A stretch of DNA of 64,000 bases from Falsochrobactrum tianjinense (GCF_019100495.1 NZ_JAHRVA010000006.1:9164-73163), one strand, 5' to 3'; positions 1 through 11,293 are shown, counted from the stretch's first letter. A program made the numbers and translations. The notes: a model not told the origin generated them from the sequence alone.

Positions 1-11
1 TAAACAAAGAC

Positions 12-55
12 TTAGAGCGGTTCCGATGATTCCGTTTAAACAGGTGCCGCTCTAA
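12..55. repeat. Inverted repeat upstream of tmk
   Basis: Two 9-base arms (TTAGAGCGG at 12-20 and CCGCTCTAA at 47-55) are exact reverse complements separated by 26 bases. No T-run follows, so it is not a convincing intrinsic terminator. It may be a dispersed palindromic repeat or the transcript end of a gene lying before the window. No second copy was noticed in the window. The remainder of 1-133 shows no gene. Confidence 0.35.
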
Positions 56-133
56 AGGCTCGACCTTACGTCTAAACGCCGATAAATAGGGCAAAAGCCC
101 GTTTGGGCATACACTTATTGTACGGAAACCAGC

Positions 134-778
134 GTGAGCGGATTGTTTATTACCTTCGAAGGTGGGGAGGGGGCGGGGAAATCGACCCAAATCGCCTTGC
201 TCGCAGAGCATTTGCGCTCGTTGGGGCTGGATCCGCTGATAACGCGCGAACCCGGCGGTTCTCCGGGCGCAGAAGCCATTCGCCACGTCATTTTGAGCGG
301 CAATGCGGAAAATTACGGGCCTGCCATGGAAGCTTTGCTCTTTGCCGCCGCTCGTGCCGATCATGTTGATCAACTCATCCGCCCCGCCTTGGCTAAGGGG
401 TGCGTCGTGCTTTGCGATCGGTTTATTGATTCGAGCCGCGTCTATCAGGGCGTAACCGGTAATCTCGACGCGACCTATATGGCGGCTATTGAGCGCATCG
501 CCATCGATGGCATGATGCCCGATCTGACGCTCATTCTCGACATAACCGCCGAAAAAGGAATGTCGCGAGCAGGGAAGCGCCGCGGAAAGGATGTGGCGGA
601 TCGTTTCGAAAAGGAAGATATAGCAGTGCATGAAGCTCGCCGTCAGGCATTCCTCGCAATTGCCAAAGCCGAACCTGACCGTTGTAAGATCGTGAATGCG
701 GATCGTCCCCTGGCGGAAATATCCGATGATATCATTGTGATCGTTGATGAGATTCTGAAGAAGAGGGGGCTTCTGTGA
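134..778 (+). CDS. tmk: Thymidylate kinase
   Basis: Phosphorylates dTMP to dTDP with ATP in the cytoplasm, the last step special to dTTP synthesis. The 214-residue length is usual for the family. A P-loop (GGEGAGKST) lies near residues 10-18, a DRFIDSS motif follows in the middle, and an Arg/Lys-rich lid segment (RAGKRRGKD) lies near residue 140. The start is GTG at 134; no better in-frame ATG matches the conserved N-terminus FITFEGGEG. Its TGA stop overlaps the GTG of the next gene, holB, so the two are almost certainly translationally coupled. The tmk-holB pair is common in bacteria and joins dTTP supply to the replisome clamp loader. Confidence 0.96.
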   Translation: MSGLFITFEGGEGAGKSTQIALLAEHLRSLGLDPLITREPGGSPGAEAIRHVILSGNAENYGPAMEALLFAAARADHVDQLIRPALAKGCVVLCDRFIDSSRVYQGVTGNLDATYMAAIERIAIDGMMPDLTLILDITAEKGMSRAGKRRGKDVADRFEKEDIAVHEARRQAFLAIAKAEPDRCKIVNADRPLAEISDDIIVIVDEILKKRGLL

Positions 779-1851
779 TCGAAGGGCTGGATGTTCCCAA
801 AACACAGGATTCCATCGAGGGAGTGGCGGAGCCCTCCGCGAGCGCTTACCTCACCGGACATGATGAAATAGCGGCTTTTCTTGCGCAAGCCTATCGCGAA
901 GGCAGAATGCATCACGCCCTTCTGTTTGAAGGAACGCAGGGAATTGGCAAGGCTACACTGGCATTTCACCTTGCCGGTCATATGCTCGCCCATGGCGACC
1001 ATGCGAGCGCACCGGAAGCGATTTCCACGCCTGATTTCAGCAAGCCGCTCTGGCGGCAGATTGCAGGCGGAATGCATCCGGCTGTCCTTCATATCAACCG
1101 CCCCTTCGATCAGAAGACCGGAAAATTCAGAACGGGTATTCCTGTTGAGGAAATCCGCCGTGTAACGCATTTTCTTACCCGTACTGCGTCCGATAATGCA
1201 TGGCGCATCGTCATTGTCGATCCGGCGGACGATATGAATCGCAATGCGGCCAATGCCTTGCTTAAAACTCTGGAAGAACCGCCTGCGCGCGCAATTTTCA
1301 TTCTGGTTTCACATTCTTCGGGCCGTCTTCTGCCCACGATCCGTTCGCGTTGCCAGAGCATCCAGTTCAAACCGCTGGGCGACGATGCCCTGACTGACGC
1401 ATTGGTGCATATTGGTTCCAGTATAGGTCTGGACGCCAGCGGCATTACGCCCTCCCTGCTGGAGCGCTCAGAAGGCAGCGTGCGCAAGGCCCTGCTTCTG
1501 GCGGCATATGGCGGACTTGAACTTTCCGATACGGTCGATGGCGTATTGAGCGGTCAGATATTCGACCTTCCAAAGGCGCAGGCACTTGCGGGCGTGGTGA
1601 ACGGCCGCGATGCTGAAGTTCAGTATGAATTGTTTCGCGATTATCTGATGGGGCGCATTGCAGCCGAAGCACGGCGTTTTGCGGATTCGGGGCAATTGCG
1701 TGACGCCGACCGGTGGTCGCGTTTCTGGAGCGACCTTACCCGCGAAATTTTTGACGCGGAGACCTATAATCTCGACCGCAGGCAAGCGGTTTTGATCCTC
1801 CTGCAAAAAACCCATCGCGCTTTTCAGTCTGGCGTGCCTTCGCTGGCGTGA
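775..1851 (+). CDS. holB: DNA polymerase III subunit delta' (clamp loader)
   Basis: Subunit of the clamp loader that places the sliding clamp on DNA. The 358-residue protein has an AAA+ N-terminal part with a Walker A-like segment ([10 protein letters not shown], about residues 53-62). A conserved stretch follows ([14 protein letters not shown], then SRCQ) that is typical of delta'/DnaX-type subunits. The C-terminal third is helical and less conserved. The GTG start at 775 overlaps the tmk stop by four bases. It reads toward metG, which begins about 100 bases downstream. Confidence 0.93.
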   Translation: MIEGLDVPKTQDSIEGVAEPSASAYLTGHDEIAAFLAQAYREGRMHHALLFEGTQGIGKATLAFHLAGHMLAHGDHASAPEAISTPDFSKPLWRQIAGGMHPAVLHINRPFDQKTGKFRTGIPVEEIRRVTHFLTRTASDNAWRIVIVDPADDMNRNAANALLKTLEEPPARAIFILVSHSSGRLLPTIRSRCQSIQFKPLGDDALTDALVHIGSSIGLDASGITPSLLERSEGSVRKALLLAAYGGLELSDTVDGVLSGQIFDLPKAQALAGVVNGRDAEVQYELFRDYLMGRIAAEARRFADSGQLRDADRWSRFWSDLTREIFDAETYNLDRRQAVLILLQKTHRAFQSGVPSLA

Positions 1852-1954
1852 CATGATCGCTGACATGGGTTATGTCACCGCTGACAAATTTTCTATTTTG
1901 CGTGTCTGGTGATCATTCAGATGCGTTTCCAATCATCGAAAGACCGGGTCCATA

Positions 1955-3502
1955 ATGAGCCGCGAAAAATTCTATATCACCACCGCGATTGCTTACCCGA
2001 ACGGCAAGCCCCATATCGGTCATGCCTATGAGCTGATTGCAACCGACGCTCTGGCGCGTTTCCAACGCCTCGATGGCAAGGATGTCTGGTTCCTTACCGG
2101 CTCCGACGAACATGGTATCAAGATGTTGCAGAGCGCGCGCAAGGAAGGCATCACGCCGCGTGAACTGGCTGACCGCAATACGGCGGCGTTCCAGCGCATG
2201 GGCGAAATGCTCAACAGCTCGCATGACGAATATATCCGCACATCGGAAGAACGTCATTACAAGGCCACTCAGGGTATCTGGCAGGCGATGGCCGCCAATG
2301 GCGACATCTATAAGGGCGGCTATGCCGGCTGGTATTCGGTGCGCGACGAAGCCTATTATGGCGAGGACGAAACCGAAGTCCGTGAGGATGGCGTTCGCTA
2401 CGGCCCGCAGGGCACGCCTGTCGAATGGGTTGAGGAGGAAAGCTATTTCTTCCGCCTGTCCAATTATCAGGACAGGCTTCTCGATCTTTACGAGAAGAAT
2501 CCGGGCTTCATCATGCCTGCCGAGCGCCGCAATGAAATCGTCAGCTTTGTTAAATCGGGCCTGAAAGACCTTTCGATTTCGCGCACTACTTTCGACTGGG
2601 GCATTCCGGTGCCGGGCGATGAAAAACACGTCATGTATGTTTGGGTCGATGCCTTGACCAATTACATTACCGCGCTCGGCTATCCCGATACCGGCAGCGA
2701 AAAATGGGGCTACTGGCCTGCAAACGCGCATGTGATAGGTAAGGATATTTCGCGCTTCCATGCCGTATACTGGCCAGCATTTCTGATGTCGGCGGGCATC
2801 GAATTGCCAAAGCGCGTCTTCGCGCACGGCTTTCTGTTTAATCGCGGCGAGAAAATGTCAAAGTCGGTCGGCAATGTCATTGATCCGTTCGATCTGGTTG
2901 AGCGCTACGGGCTGGACCAGTTGCGCTATTTCCTGATGCGCGAAGTGCCTTTCGGTCAGGATGGCAGCTATAGCCACGAAGCAATCGTCAATCGCACCAA
3001 TGCCGATCTTGCCAATGATCTGGGCAATCTTGCCCAGCGCTCCCTGTCGATGATCGCCAAAAACTGCGAGGGCAAGGTCCCGCAACCGGGTGACTTTTCG
3101 GATGCCGACAAGGCCATTCTCGATCAGGCCGGGGCCGCACTTGAAAACGTGCGCAAGGCGATGGGGGATCAGGCGCTGCATCTGGCACTAGGCTCCATTT
3201 TTGCAGTCGTTGCCGAAGCCAATCGTTATTTTGCCGGGCAGGAGCCTTGGGCATTGCGCAAGACCGATCCGGCGCGCATGGACACCGTGCTTTATGTGAC
3301 GGCAGAAGTGATCCGGCGCGTCGGCATAATGGTGCAGCCCTATATTCCGCAATCGGCCGAAAAGCTTCTCGATATTCTGGCGATCCCGGCAGACAAGCGG
3401 CAATTTGTCGATATTGCCGCAAGCCCGCTTGTTGCTGGAACCGAACTGCCAGCACCGCAGCCGGTATTCCCGCGCTTTGTGGATGCTGACGAGCAGAACT
3501 GA
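1955..3502 (+). CDS. metG: Methionyl-tRNA synthetase
   Basis: Charges tRNA-Met with methionine, including the initiator tRNA. The class I signatures are present: a HIGH element (HIGH, residues 20-23) and KMSKS at residues 300-304. The 515-residue protein is the short form without a C-terminal tRNA-binding domain, as is usual in rhizobia and relatives. The metal-binding cysteine cluster found in some MetG proteins is not evident. The gene is followed after only 7 bases by tatD, so these are probably co-transcribed. Confidence 0.96.
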   Translation: MSREKFYITTAIAYPNGKPHIGHAYELIATDALARFQRLDGKDVWFLTGSDEHGIKMLQSARKEGITPRELADRNTAAFQRMGEMLNSSHDEYIRTSEERHYKATQGIWQAMAANGDIYKGGYAGWYSVRDEAYYGEDETEVREDGVRYGPQGTPVEWVEEESYFFRLSNYQDRLLDLYEKNPGFIMPAERRNEIVSFVKSGLKDLSISRTTFDWGIPVPGDEKHVMYVWVDALTNYITALGYPDTGSEKWGYWPANAHVIGKDISRFHAVYWPAFLMSAGIELPKRVFAHGFLFNRGEKMSKSVGNVIDPFDLVERYGLDQLRYFLMREVPFGQDGSYSHEAIVNRTNADLANDLGNLAQRSLSMIAKNCEGKVPQPGDFSDADKAILDQAGAALENVRKAMGDQALHLALGSIFAVVAEANRYFAGQEPWALRKTDPARMDTVLYVTAEVIRRVGIMVQPYIPQSAEKLLDILAIPADKRQFVDIAASPLVAGTELPAPQPVFPRFVDADEQN

Positions 3503-3509
3503 GTTGAAC

Positions 3510-4301
3510 ATGCTGGTCGATAGTCATTGCCACCTGGACTTTGCCGATTTTGAGCCTGAGCGTGACGCGATTGTGCAGCGTGCACTTGATACGGGCATTA
3601 GGCGCATGGTCACGATTTGCACGCGGGTCAGAAAGTTCGATACGATCCGCGCGCTCGCGGAAGCCTATGAATCCGTCTATTGTTCTGTCGGCACCCATCC
3701 AAACAATGCGCATGAAGAACTTGACGTGACCGCTGACGACCTCGTGCGGCTGGCAGCACATCCCAAAGTGGTGGCAATCGGCGAGGCGGGGCTGGACTAT
3801 CACTATGATTATGCACCGCCGGAAGCCCAGAAACAGGGCTTTCTGGTGCATATAGAGGCCGCGCGCCGCACGCAATTGCCGCTTGTCATCCATGCGCGCA
3901 ATGCCGATGCGGATATGGCGTCAATTCTTGAAAGCGAAATGCAGAAGGGCGCCTTTCCCTTCATTCTACATTGCTTTTCTTCCGGGCGCGCTCTGGCTAA
4001 GAAGGGCATTGAACTGGGGGGGTACGTTTCTTTCTCCGGTATTCTGACGTTCAGGAATTCCGCGGAAATTCGTGAAGTTGCAAAGATTGTGCCGCATGAG
4101 CGCCTGCTGGTGGAAACCGACGCGCCCTATCTTGCGCCGATGCCCCATCGCGGCAAACGCAACGAGCCGTCCTTCGTACAGCATACGGCTGGCGTGCTGG
4201 CTGAGACGATTGGTGTGAGTAAGGAAGAGATTGCCGAGATCACCAGCGCGAATGTCTTCCGGCTTTTCTCCAAAATGCCCGCACCGGTTGAGGGACAGTA
4301 A
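3510..4301 (+). CDS. tatD: TatD-family metal-dependent hydrolase
   Basis: A 263-residue TIM-barrel deoxyribonuclease-type hydrolase. The metal-binding HxH motif is at residues 6-8 (DSHCHLD), and later family blocks are visible (GEAGLDYHYD, VIHARNAD, LVETDAPYLAP). The start is ATG 3510, just after the metG stop; an in-frame extension upstream lies inside metG and is not credible. TatD proteins act in DNA repair or 3'-5' exonucleolytic trimming; despite the name they are not part of protein export. The next gene follows after two bases. The exact substrate cannot be read from the sequence. Confidence 0.92.
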   Translation: MLVDSHCHLDFADFEPERDAIVQRALDTGIRRMVTICTRVRKFDTIRALAEAYESVYCSVGTHPNNAHEELDVTADDLVRLAAHPKVVAIGEAGLDYHYDYAPPEAQKQGFLVHIEAARRTQLPLVIHARNADADMASILESEMQKGAFPFILHCFSSGRALAKKGIELGGYVSFSGILTFRNSAEIREVAKIVPHERLLVETDAPYLAPMPHRGKRNEPSFVQHTAGVLAETIGVSKEEIAEITSANVFRLFSKMPAPVEGQ

Positions 4302-4303
4302 TC

Positions 4304-5122
4304 GTGGCGTCGCCCCGCAATTGCCTGCGTTTCACGCTTCTGGGCTGCGGTTCGTCGCCCGGCGTGCCGCGCATTAATGGCGATTGGGGAAATTGCGATC
4401 CCAAAAATCCGAAAAACCGCCGCCGTCGTGCGTCCCTTCTGGTCGAGCGCTTTGATGAAAGCGGTAACAATACGGTTGTTGTCATCGACACGGGGCCGGA
4501 TTTTCGGGGCCAGATGATCGACGCCGATGTGCATTCGCTCGATGCGGCTGTCTACACCCATCCGCACGCCGATCATATCCATGGCATCGATGATCTGCGA
4601 ACCTATGTCGTGGAAAACAGGCGGCTGATGGATGTCTATGCCAACAGGCTGACGCGCAACCGTCTTTTTGAAGCTTTTGGTTATTGCTTCGAAACACCGC
4701 CCGGCTCGAATTACCCGCCGATCCTGCGCATGCATGATATTGCCCCCGAAATCCCGTTTTCGATTGACGGAGCAGGCGGGCCGATACGTTTCGCGCCGTT
4801 TTCGCAGATGCATGGCGATATTGAATCGCTCGGCTTCCGTATCGGAAGCGTTGCCTATTGCACCGATGTCAGCGCGTTTCCCAAAGAGAGCCTCAAACAT
4901 ATTTGCGGCGCGGAAGTGCTGATTATCGATGCCTTGCAATACCGCCCGCATCCAAGTCATTTTTCGCTGGGCGAGGCGCTGGAATGGATCGGGGAACTGA
5001 CGCCCAAACGCGCGATCCTGACTCATATGCATGTGCCGCTCGATTATGAAACCGTCATGCGCGAAACGCCGGATCATGTCGAACCTGGTTATGACGGGTT
5101 GCGTTTCGAGGTGCCGCTATAA
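4304..5122 (+). CDS. MBL-fold metallo-hydrolase, PhnP-like
   Basis: A 272-residue metallo-beta-lactamase-fold phosphodiesterase-type hydrolase. The metal motif HxHxDH is at residues 86-91 (THPHADH), with later metal ligands around CTDVS and THMH near the C-terminus. It resembles the PhnP/cyclic phosphodiesterase and lipoate-synthesis-linked hydrolases. No phn or lip genes are nearby, so the substrate is open. It starts with GTG at 4304, two bases after tatD, completing a metG-tatD-hydrolase run that is common in alphaproteobacteria. A strong terminator follows immediately. Confidence 0.85.
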   Translation: MASPRNCLRFTLLGCGSSPGVPRINGDWGNCDPKNPKNRRRRASLLVERFDESGNNTVVVIDTGPDFRGQMIDADVHSLDAAVYTHPHADHIHGIDDLRTYVVENRRLMDVYANRLTRNRLFEAFGYCFETPPGSNYPPILRMHDIAPEIPFSIDGAGGPIRFAPFSQMHGDIESLGFRIGSVAYCTDVSAFPKESLKHICGAEVLIIDALQYRPHPSHFSLGEALEWIGELTPKRAILTHMHVPLDYETVMRETPDHVEPGYDGLRFEVPL

Positions 5123-5149
5123 AAAACGCCGCAGAATCTGCGGCGTTTT
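5123..5149. terminator. Bidirectional intrinsic terminator
   Basis: Near-perfect hairpin with arms AAAACGCCGCAGA and TCTGCGGCGTTTT and a minimal loop, flanked by A- and T-runs on either side. It separates the convergent hydrolase gene (+) and glucan exporter gene (-) and can serve both. Confidence 0.9.
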
Positions 5150-5160
5150 ATTTTACGGAA

Positions 5161-6972
5161 TCAGGCAGCAGATCCTTTGACCGGGAATTGCATAACATTA
5201 TTGCCTTCTTCCGCATCGTTCGTTTCTGCTGGCTTATCCAGCTTGCCTTCGAGCTTGAGGCCGCCTGCGCGCAGGAGATCCGAGAAGCGTCCGCCACGGA
5301 CGGCAAGCTCGCCAAAGCTGCCTTGTTCGACCAGATGCCCCTTGTCCATGAACAGCACCAGATCGGCCGACTGGACGGTCGAAAGACGGTGAGCAATGAT
5401 GAAGGTTGTGCGGTTATGGCTAAGGTCTTCGACGGCTTCCTTCACCTTTTCTTCGGTTTCCACATCAAGGGCACTGGTGGCTTCATCGAGCACGAGGATG
5501 GGCGAGTCCTTCAGGATCGCGCGGGCAATCGCCAGACGCTGGCGTTCGCCGCCCGAAAGCTGTGAGCCGCGCTCGCCGACAACCGTATCGTAGCCGTGGC
5601 TTTTCGCCAGAATGAAGTCATGCGCGGCAGCGGCCTTTGCGGCGGCATGTACCTGTTCGTTGGCGGCATCTCTACGACCGATGCGGATATTGTCTTCCAC
5701 CGAGCGGTTGAAGAGGCCCGCATCCTGAAAGACCGTGGCAATGGCGTGGCGCAGTGAATGGCGGCTGATGGTGCGTGTATCCACACCGTCGATCAGGATA
5801 CGCCCCGCCGCCGGATCAAACACCCGCTGGAGAATGTTGATCAGCGTCGTTTTGCCCGCGCCTGTCGGGCCAACAATGGCTACGGTCTGGCCGGGCTTCA
5901 CCTGAAACGACACATCATAGACGCCCTGACCGGAATTGGGGAATTCAAAGGTCACATTGTCGAAAACAATATCGCCCTTGATGTCTTCCAGTTCCGTCGC
6001 TCCTTCGGGCTCCTGACGCTCGGCGGTCGCGTCTTCCATCTCGAAAAACTCTTCAAGCTTGGCGCGTGCCGTGACGGTCTGATTGATGAAAGCGCTGATC
6101 TGGTCGAGCCTGCCAATCATGAGTTGTGCGAAGCCGATAAAGGCAATCACATCACCAACCCGCATCTGTCCTCTGGTGACGAAATATGCGCCGAGCACCA
6201 GAACAACGACCATCGAGAAGGTCGAGGCCATGCGGTTGAGGCCGCTGGCGAGCGCCCACCAGTTGAGAACTGGAAACTGAACATTCTCCAGCTTGCGGGC
6301 ATAATCGCGCAATGCCTGCGTTTCCGATGCGATGCGATTATAGCTCTGGACGACAGAGACATTGCTGATGGTGTCGCTGACATGCTCAAATAGCTGATGA
6401 TGGTGTTTTTCGACTGCAGCCTGTCCATCCTTCGTCTTGCGCATGACGAGCTGGCCGATCATGATATAGATGACACCGAGCACAATCAGCACCAGCGACA
6501 TGCGCATATCCATATTCATCGCGACCGGGATAAGTGCGCAAAGCGCAACGATGGTCGTCAGATGCTGGCGCATGAATTCGAGCCAGAGCGTGAAAAGGGA
6601 ATCCGTTGCACGGATCAGCGTATGCAGCGCGTTGGATGTTCCGCGCTCCTGATGCCAGGCCAGAGGCATGGTGATGATGCGTTCATAGGATTCGACCATC
6701 ACGCTCAGGCGGCGGCGATGCGCCAGCCGGTCTGCGCCGCGCGCCACGAAGACAGCCGCTATGATATTGAAAACACCGAGAGCAGCCCACATGGCGAGCT
6801 GCGTGACGATGTCTCCCTTATCGGAAATCGCCTGTATGACGCGACCGAAAAGGATTGGCTCGGCCAGCATGACGAGGGCCACCAGCACACTTGCAATACA
6901 CATGGTTATTGTTGCAGCTTTCTCGGCTGCAAGATATTCCATGGCGCGCCAGTAGATTTTGAGCAATGACAC
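5161..6972 (-). CDS. ndvA: Cyclic beta-1,2-glucan ABC exporter (ChvA/NdvA/Cgt type)
   Basis: Inner-membrane half-transporter with fused permease and ATPase that exports cyclic beta-1,2-glucan to the periplasm. The N-terminal half holds about six membrane helices. The C-terminal half holds Walker A (GPTGAGKTT), the signature LSGGERQRLA and Walker B (ILVLDEATSALD). The sequence closely resembles ChvA/NdvA/Cgt proteins. The start is taken as GTG 6972 (protein beginning MSLLKIYWRAMEYL, 603 residues) with a GGGAG ribosome site; a nine-residue longer form from 6999 is less likely. In Brucella and rhizobia these glucans matter for host interaction and osmotic adaptation. The gene is monocistronic here; the synthase gene is not in the window. 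Confidence 0.93.
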   Translation of the reverse strand: MSLLKIYWRAMEYLAAEKAATITMCIASVLVALVMLAEPILFGRVIQAISDKGDIVTQLAMWAALGVFNIIAAVFVARGADRLAHRRRLSVMVESYERIITMPLAWHQERGTSNALHTLIRATDSLFTLWLEFMRQHLTTIVALCALIPVAMNMDMRMSLVLIVLGVIYIMIGQLVMRKTKDGQAAVEKHHHQLFEHVSDTISNVSVVQSYNRIASETQALRDYARKLENVQFPVLNWWALASGLNRMASTFSMVVVLVLGAYFVTRGQMRVGDVIAFIGFAQLMIGRLDQISAFINQTVTARAKLEEFFEMEDATAERQEPEGATELEDIKGDIVFDNVTFEFPNSGQGVYDVSFQVKPGQTVAIVGPTGAGKTTLINILQRVFDPAAGRILIDGVDTRTISRHSLRHAIATVFQDAGLFNRSVEDNIRIGRRDAANEQVHAAAKAAAAHDFILAKSHGYDTVVGERGSQLSGGERQRLAIARAILKDSPILVLDEATSALDVETEEKVKEAVEDLSHNRTTFIIAHRLSTVQSADLVLFMDKGHLVEQGSFGELAVRGGRFSDLLRAGGLKLEGKLDKPAETNDAEEGNNVMQFPVKGSAA

Positions 6973-7238
6973 TTCGCACTCCCGCTCGTTATATTTCACT
7001 GGGCTAAATGGTATAGCCCCGTTGATCTATCAACATGCAATGAAGGCAAGAAGTGGCAATTGGGTGTCGGAATTGACCATAAATTAAAAATGCTTGTAAC
7101 CCTGCGTGAAGATTGAAGACGTTATACGCTGCTGCCATGCGCAAAGGTACCAGATCGTTATTTTCCGCGATTATGCTGGCAATCCGCGATGCGCGCGTCT
7201 ATTGACAGGTTGAAAAACAGGCATCGATCAGGGTTTCC

Positions 7239-8219
7239 ATGGCAGGCATTGAACAAAAGATTGTAGATACGGGCGAGGCGGGCATGCGGCTCGACCGCTG
7301 GTTCAAGGTCCACTATCCCGGACTTGGCTTCGGGTATCTGCAAAAACTGCTTCGTTCGGGGCAGATCCGTATCGATGGCGGTCGCGCCAAAACCGATACG
7401 CGTTTGCAAGCAGGGCAGGCAATCCGCATTCCGCCTTTGGGCGTGGATGAAAAAGCATCGGGGCCGATGACGGCAAAAACCATCCGCAGTCAGCAGGACG
7501 GCGATGTGCTCTCACAAATGCTGCTCTATGAAGACCCGAAGGTTTTTGTTTTCAACAAGCCTGCCGGTCTTGCGGTGCAGGGCGGGTCCGGCCTGACCCG
7601 TCACGTCGACGGCATGCTGGAAGCATGGCGCAACAAGAAGGGCGAGAAGCCGCGCCTTGTGCATCGTCTCGACCGCGATACGTCGGGCGCTTTGGTTGTG
7701 GCTCGCACGCGCGGCGCGGCTCAGGCGTTGACTGCCGCTTTCCGCGAGCGCGAAACCAAAAAGACCTATTGGGCTTTAGTTAAAGGTGTGCCGCGCAAGC
7801 GCGAAGACAAGATTTCGACCTGGCTGGTGAAAGAGCAGACGCCCGATGGTGATAAGATGCGGGTCTGCCAGCATGGCGAGCCGGATTCCGACCATGCGGT
7901 TTCCTATTACCGTATCATCGAAAAAGCAGGCAATAATCTGACCTGGCTGGAAATGGAACCCTATACGGGCCGTACGCACCAGCTTCGCGTCCATGCCGCC
8001 TATATCGGCCATCCTATTATCGGCGACCCAAAATATTTCGAGGCGGATCAGAACTGGGAATTTCCCGGCGGCATCCAGAAACGACTGCATCTTCATGCGC
8101 GCCACATCCGCGTTCCCAATCCATCCGGTGGCTGGATCGATGTTACCGCGCCGCTGCCGCCCCATATGGTACAGTCGTGGAACCTGCTTGGCTTTAATGA
8201 AGCGGATGCGGAAGAGTGA
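7239..8219 (+). CDS. rluC: RluC-family ribosomal pseudouridine synthase
   Basis: A 326-residue enzyme that converts specific uridines in 23S rRNA to pseudouridine. An S4 RNA-binding domain occupies about residues 14-75. The catalytic domain carries HRLDRDTSG at residues 142-150, with Asp145 the expected catalytic residue. An AGGG ribosome site lies five bases before ATG 7239. The next gene (ATP12-like) follows after 35 bases. The site specificity (RluC or RluD type) is inferred from overall form only. The region 6973-7238 between the divergent genes holds promoters and no supported gene. Confidence 0.9.
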   Translation: MAGIEQKIVDTGEAGMRLDRWFKVHYPGLGFGYLQKLLRSGQIRIDGGRAKTDTRLQAGQAIRIPPLGVDEKASGPMTAKTIRSQQDGDVLSQMLLYEDPKVFVFNKPAGLAVQGGSGLTRHVDGMLEAWRNKKGEKPRLVHRLDRDTSGALVVARTRGAAQALTAAFRERETKKTYWALVKGVPRKREDKISTWLVKEQTPDGDKMRVCQHGEPDSDHAVSYYRIIEKAGNNLTWLEMEPYTGRTHQLRVHAAYIGHPIIGDPKYFEADQNWEFPGGIQKRLHLHARHIRVPNPSGGWIDVTAPLPPHMVQSWNLLGFNEADAEE

Positions 8220-8254
8220 TAAACTGCCCTGGGCAGAACTGAACTGGACAAAAC

Positions 8255-9037
8255 ATGCGCGATATTCTGAACGACCTCGAAACGGGCAAGCACCTTTCCG
8301 ACGAAAATCCGATTGTGCGAGCGCAAAAACAGATGCAGGCGCAACTGCCGAAGCGTTTTTACGAGAAGGCCGAAGTTGCGGAAGCGGATGGCGGTTTTGC
8401 CGTTCATCTTGACGGACGCCCGGTCAGAACACCCGCGCGCAGTCTGCTGCTTTTACCCACTGGACCTGCCGCCGAAATCGTAGCCAGGGAGTTTCGCGCG
8501 CAGGAGAAAACCATTGATCCGGGCAAGATGCCTGCGACCCGCCTGGTCAATACGGCGATTGATGGTATTGCGCAGGATCCGCAAGCGGTTTTTGAGGATA
8601 TTCTGCGTTTTGCTGGCACGGATATGATCTGCTATCGCACCGACAGCCCAAAAGAACTGGTTGCCAGACAGACTGAACGCTGGGACCCGCTGATCGACTG
8701 GATGGAAGGATTGGGCGCGCGATTCTCGCTTGCGGAAGGTGTCATGCATATTGAGCAGCCGCGCGAGGCACTGACTGCGTTCGGCATCCATCTGTCGGCT
8801 TTTCAGCATCCGGTCGCTCTGGCTTCCATGCACACCATGACGACTTTGACCGGGTCGGCAATCATTGCGCTGGCGATCGCCAAGGGTGAACTAAGCGCCG
8901 AAGAAGGCTGGTTGCGCGCGCATATCGATGAGGACTGGACGACCGAGCAATGGGGCGAAGACGCCGAGGCCAAGGCACGGCGCGCTATACGTGAAAGTGA
9001 AATGATGGTTGCTGCACGGTTGCTGCGAGCACTTTAA
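8255..9037 (+). CDS. ATP12-family F1-ATPase assembly chaperone
   Basis: A 260-residue ATP12-type protein. In mitochondria Atp12 binds the F1 alpha subunit during assembly; alphaproteobacterial homologues are presumed to act likewise. Conserved blocks include RFYEKAEV with the following LDGRPVRTPA, and PATRLVNTAIDG. The C-terminal region has HTMTTLTGSAI. It lies just downstream of rluC and is probably co-transcribed. A two-way terminator separates it from convergent glnA. The function in bacteria is inferred from the family. Confidence 0.88.
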   Translation: MRDILNDLETGKHLSDENPIVRAQKQMQAQLPKRFYEKAEVAEADGGFAVHLDGRPVRTPARSLLLLPTGPAAEIVAREFRAQEKTIDPGKMPATRLVNTAIDGIAQDPQAVFEDILRFAGTDMICYRTDSPKELVARQTERWDPLIDWMEGLGARFSLAEGVMHIEQPREALTAFGIHLSAFQHPVALASMHTMTTLTGSAIIALAIAKGELSAEEGWLRAHIDEDWTTEQWGEDAEAKARRAIRESEMMVAARLLRAL

Positions 9038-9088
9038 GAAAGCTTGATCAAGAGTTTAATAAAATAGCATAAATCTCTGAAGATAATA

Positions 9089-9118
9089 AAAAAACCCTGC
9101 CTTACAGCAGGGTTTTTT
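9089..9118. terminator. Bidirectional intrinsic terminator
   Basis: Hairpin with arms AAAAAACCCTGC and GCAGGGTTTTTT around the loop CTTACA. It lies between the convergent ATP12-like gene (+) and glnA (-) and has a T-run in both directions. Confidence 0.92.
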
Positions 9119-9158
9119 TGCGTGCTTTACTGGGTGTCGCTACCCCTCGGTAAGCGTA

Positions 9159-10568
9159 TCAAACCGAGTAATACATGTCGAATTCGACCGGGTGCGGCGT
9201 CGTTTCGAAACGCATCACTTCGGCCATCTTGAGTTCGATGAAGCTATCGATCTGGTCGTCTTCGAACACGCCGCCAGCCTTGAGGAATTCGCGGTCCTTG
9301 TCGAGCGACTGGAGGGCTTCCCGCAAGGAGCCGCAAACAGTTGGGATCTGTTTCAGCTCCTTGGCCGGCAGATCGTAAAGATCCTTGTCCATGGCCTGGC
9401 CCGGATGAATTTTGTTCTTGATGCCATCGAGACCTGCCATCAGCAGCGCTGCGAAGCACAGATACGGATTGGCTGCCGGATCGGGGAAGCGGACTTCAAG
9501 GCGCTTCGATTTCGGCGATGAACCAAATGGAATGCGGCAGGAGGCTGAGCGATTACGCGCTGAATAGGCCAGCAGAACCGGGGCTTCGTAACCCGGAACC
9601 AGGCGCTTGTAGGAGTTGGTCGACGGATTGGTGAATGCGTTGACCGCCTTGGCGTGCTTGATGACGCCGCCGATGAAAAAGAGGCAGTTTTCCGACAGGC
9701 CTGCATATTCATTGCCTGCGAAAGTCGGCTTGCCATCTTTCCAGATCGAGAAGTGAACGTGCATGCCCGAACCATTGTCGCCAAAAACTGGCTTGGGCAT
9801 GAAGGTTGCGGTCTTGCCATAGGCATTGGCGACCTGATGCACGACATATTTGAATATCTGCATCTTGTCTGCATTGCGTACGAGTGTGTCGAACTTGACG
9901 CCAAGCTCGTGCTGGGCAGCCGCTACCTCGTGATGATGCTTTTCGACCACAACGCCCATTTCGCTGAGAACGGTGAGCATTTCCGAGCGCATGTCCTGTG
10001 CGCTGTCGATAGGAGGAACAGGAAAGTAGCCGCCCTTGACGCGCGGACGATGGCCCAGATTGCCTGTTTCATAGTCGGTGTCGTCGTTCGACGGCAGTTC
10101 CGACGAGTCGAGCTTGAAACCTGTATTAAATGGATCGACCTTGTATTTCACATCGTCGAAGACAAAAAATTCAGCTTCCGGGCCGACATAGACCGTATCG
10201 CCAATACCCAGCGATTTGAGATAGGCTTCGGCCTTTTTTGCAGTCGTGCGCGGATCTCGGCTATAGGCTTCGCCTGAAACCGGGTCGAGAATATCGCAAA
10301 GCACGACCAGCGTGGATTGCGCGAAGAACGGATCGATATGGGCTGTTTCCGGATCTGGCATGAGCACCATGTCGGATTCGTTGATGGCTTTCCAACCGGC
10401 AATCGAGGAACCGTCGAACATCACGCCGTCTACGAACATGTCTTCGTCCACAAGGCCCACATCCATCGTGACATGTTGCAGTTTACCCTTCGGATCGGTG
10501 AAACGAAGGTCGACAAACTTGATGTCGTTGTCTTTGATCAGTTTTAGAATATCGTTGGCAGTCGTCAT
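9159..10568 (-). CDS. glnA: Glutamine synthetase type I
   Basis: Joins ammonia to glutamate with ATP, the main route of nitrogen assimilation. The length of 469 residues and the blocks [20 protein letters not shown] and [10 protein letters not shown] mark a dodecameric GSI-beta enzyme. The adenylylation region [10 protein letters not shown] is present near residue 398, so activity is likely controlled by covalent AMP transfer. ATG 10568 is preceded by AGGAAACC. It lies 45 bases downstream of glnB on the same strand. The pair forms the glnBA operon, driven by a sigma-54 promoter at 11013-11029. Confidence 0.97.
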   Translation of the reverse strand: MTTANDILKLIKDNDIKFVDLRFTDPKGKLQHVTMDVGLVDEDMFVDGVMFDGSSIAGWKAINESDMVLMPDPETAHIDPFFAQSTLVVLCDILDPVSGEAYSRDPRTTAKKAEAYLKSLGIGDTVYVGPEAEFFVFDDVKYKVDPFNTGFKLDSSELPSNDDTDYETGNLGHRPRVKGGYFPVPPIDSAQDMRSEMLTVLSEMGVVVEKHHHEVAAAQHELGVKFDTLVRNADKMQIFKYVVHQVANAYGKTATFMPKPVFGDNGSGMHVHFSIWKDGKPTFAGNEYAGLSENCLFFIGGVIKHAKAVNAFTNPSTNSYKRLVPGYEAPVLLAYSARNRSASCRIPFGSSPKSKRLEVRFPDPAANPYLCFAALLMAGLDGIKNKIHPGQAMDKDLYDLPAKELKQIPTVCGSLREALQSLDKDREFLKAGGVFEDDQIDSFIELKMAEVMRFETTPHPVEFDMYYSV

Positions 10569-10613
10569 TTTGGTTTCCTGTTTGCGCGACGATGGTCGGT
10601 AGGCTGTGATTTA

Positions 10614-11078
<465 letters not shown>

Positions 11079-11293
11079 TTAACGTCTGGTGTGGTTGTGC
11101 TCGATCGCCGCGCGCTTCAGAATGCCATTATTTCGCTCATATATACAAGACATGTGCTGTCGAAGCTTGTCCATGAGGTTTCCAACTCGTTAGTGCTGCT
11201 TAAAAAAGCATCATAATGCAGTAAAAATGAGCGGGCTTGCATAAAGTTTCCCGCCGCGCCATGAATCTCTTCCATAGTCGAGGGAAGGCAGCC

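Noticed and set aside
7137-7205. 22-codon frame ATG-to-TGA before rluC
   Set aside because: No ribosome site and no known family; most likely chance within the promoter region.
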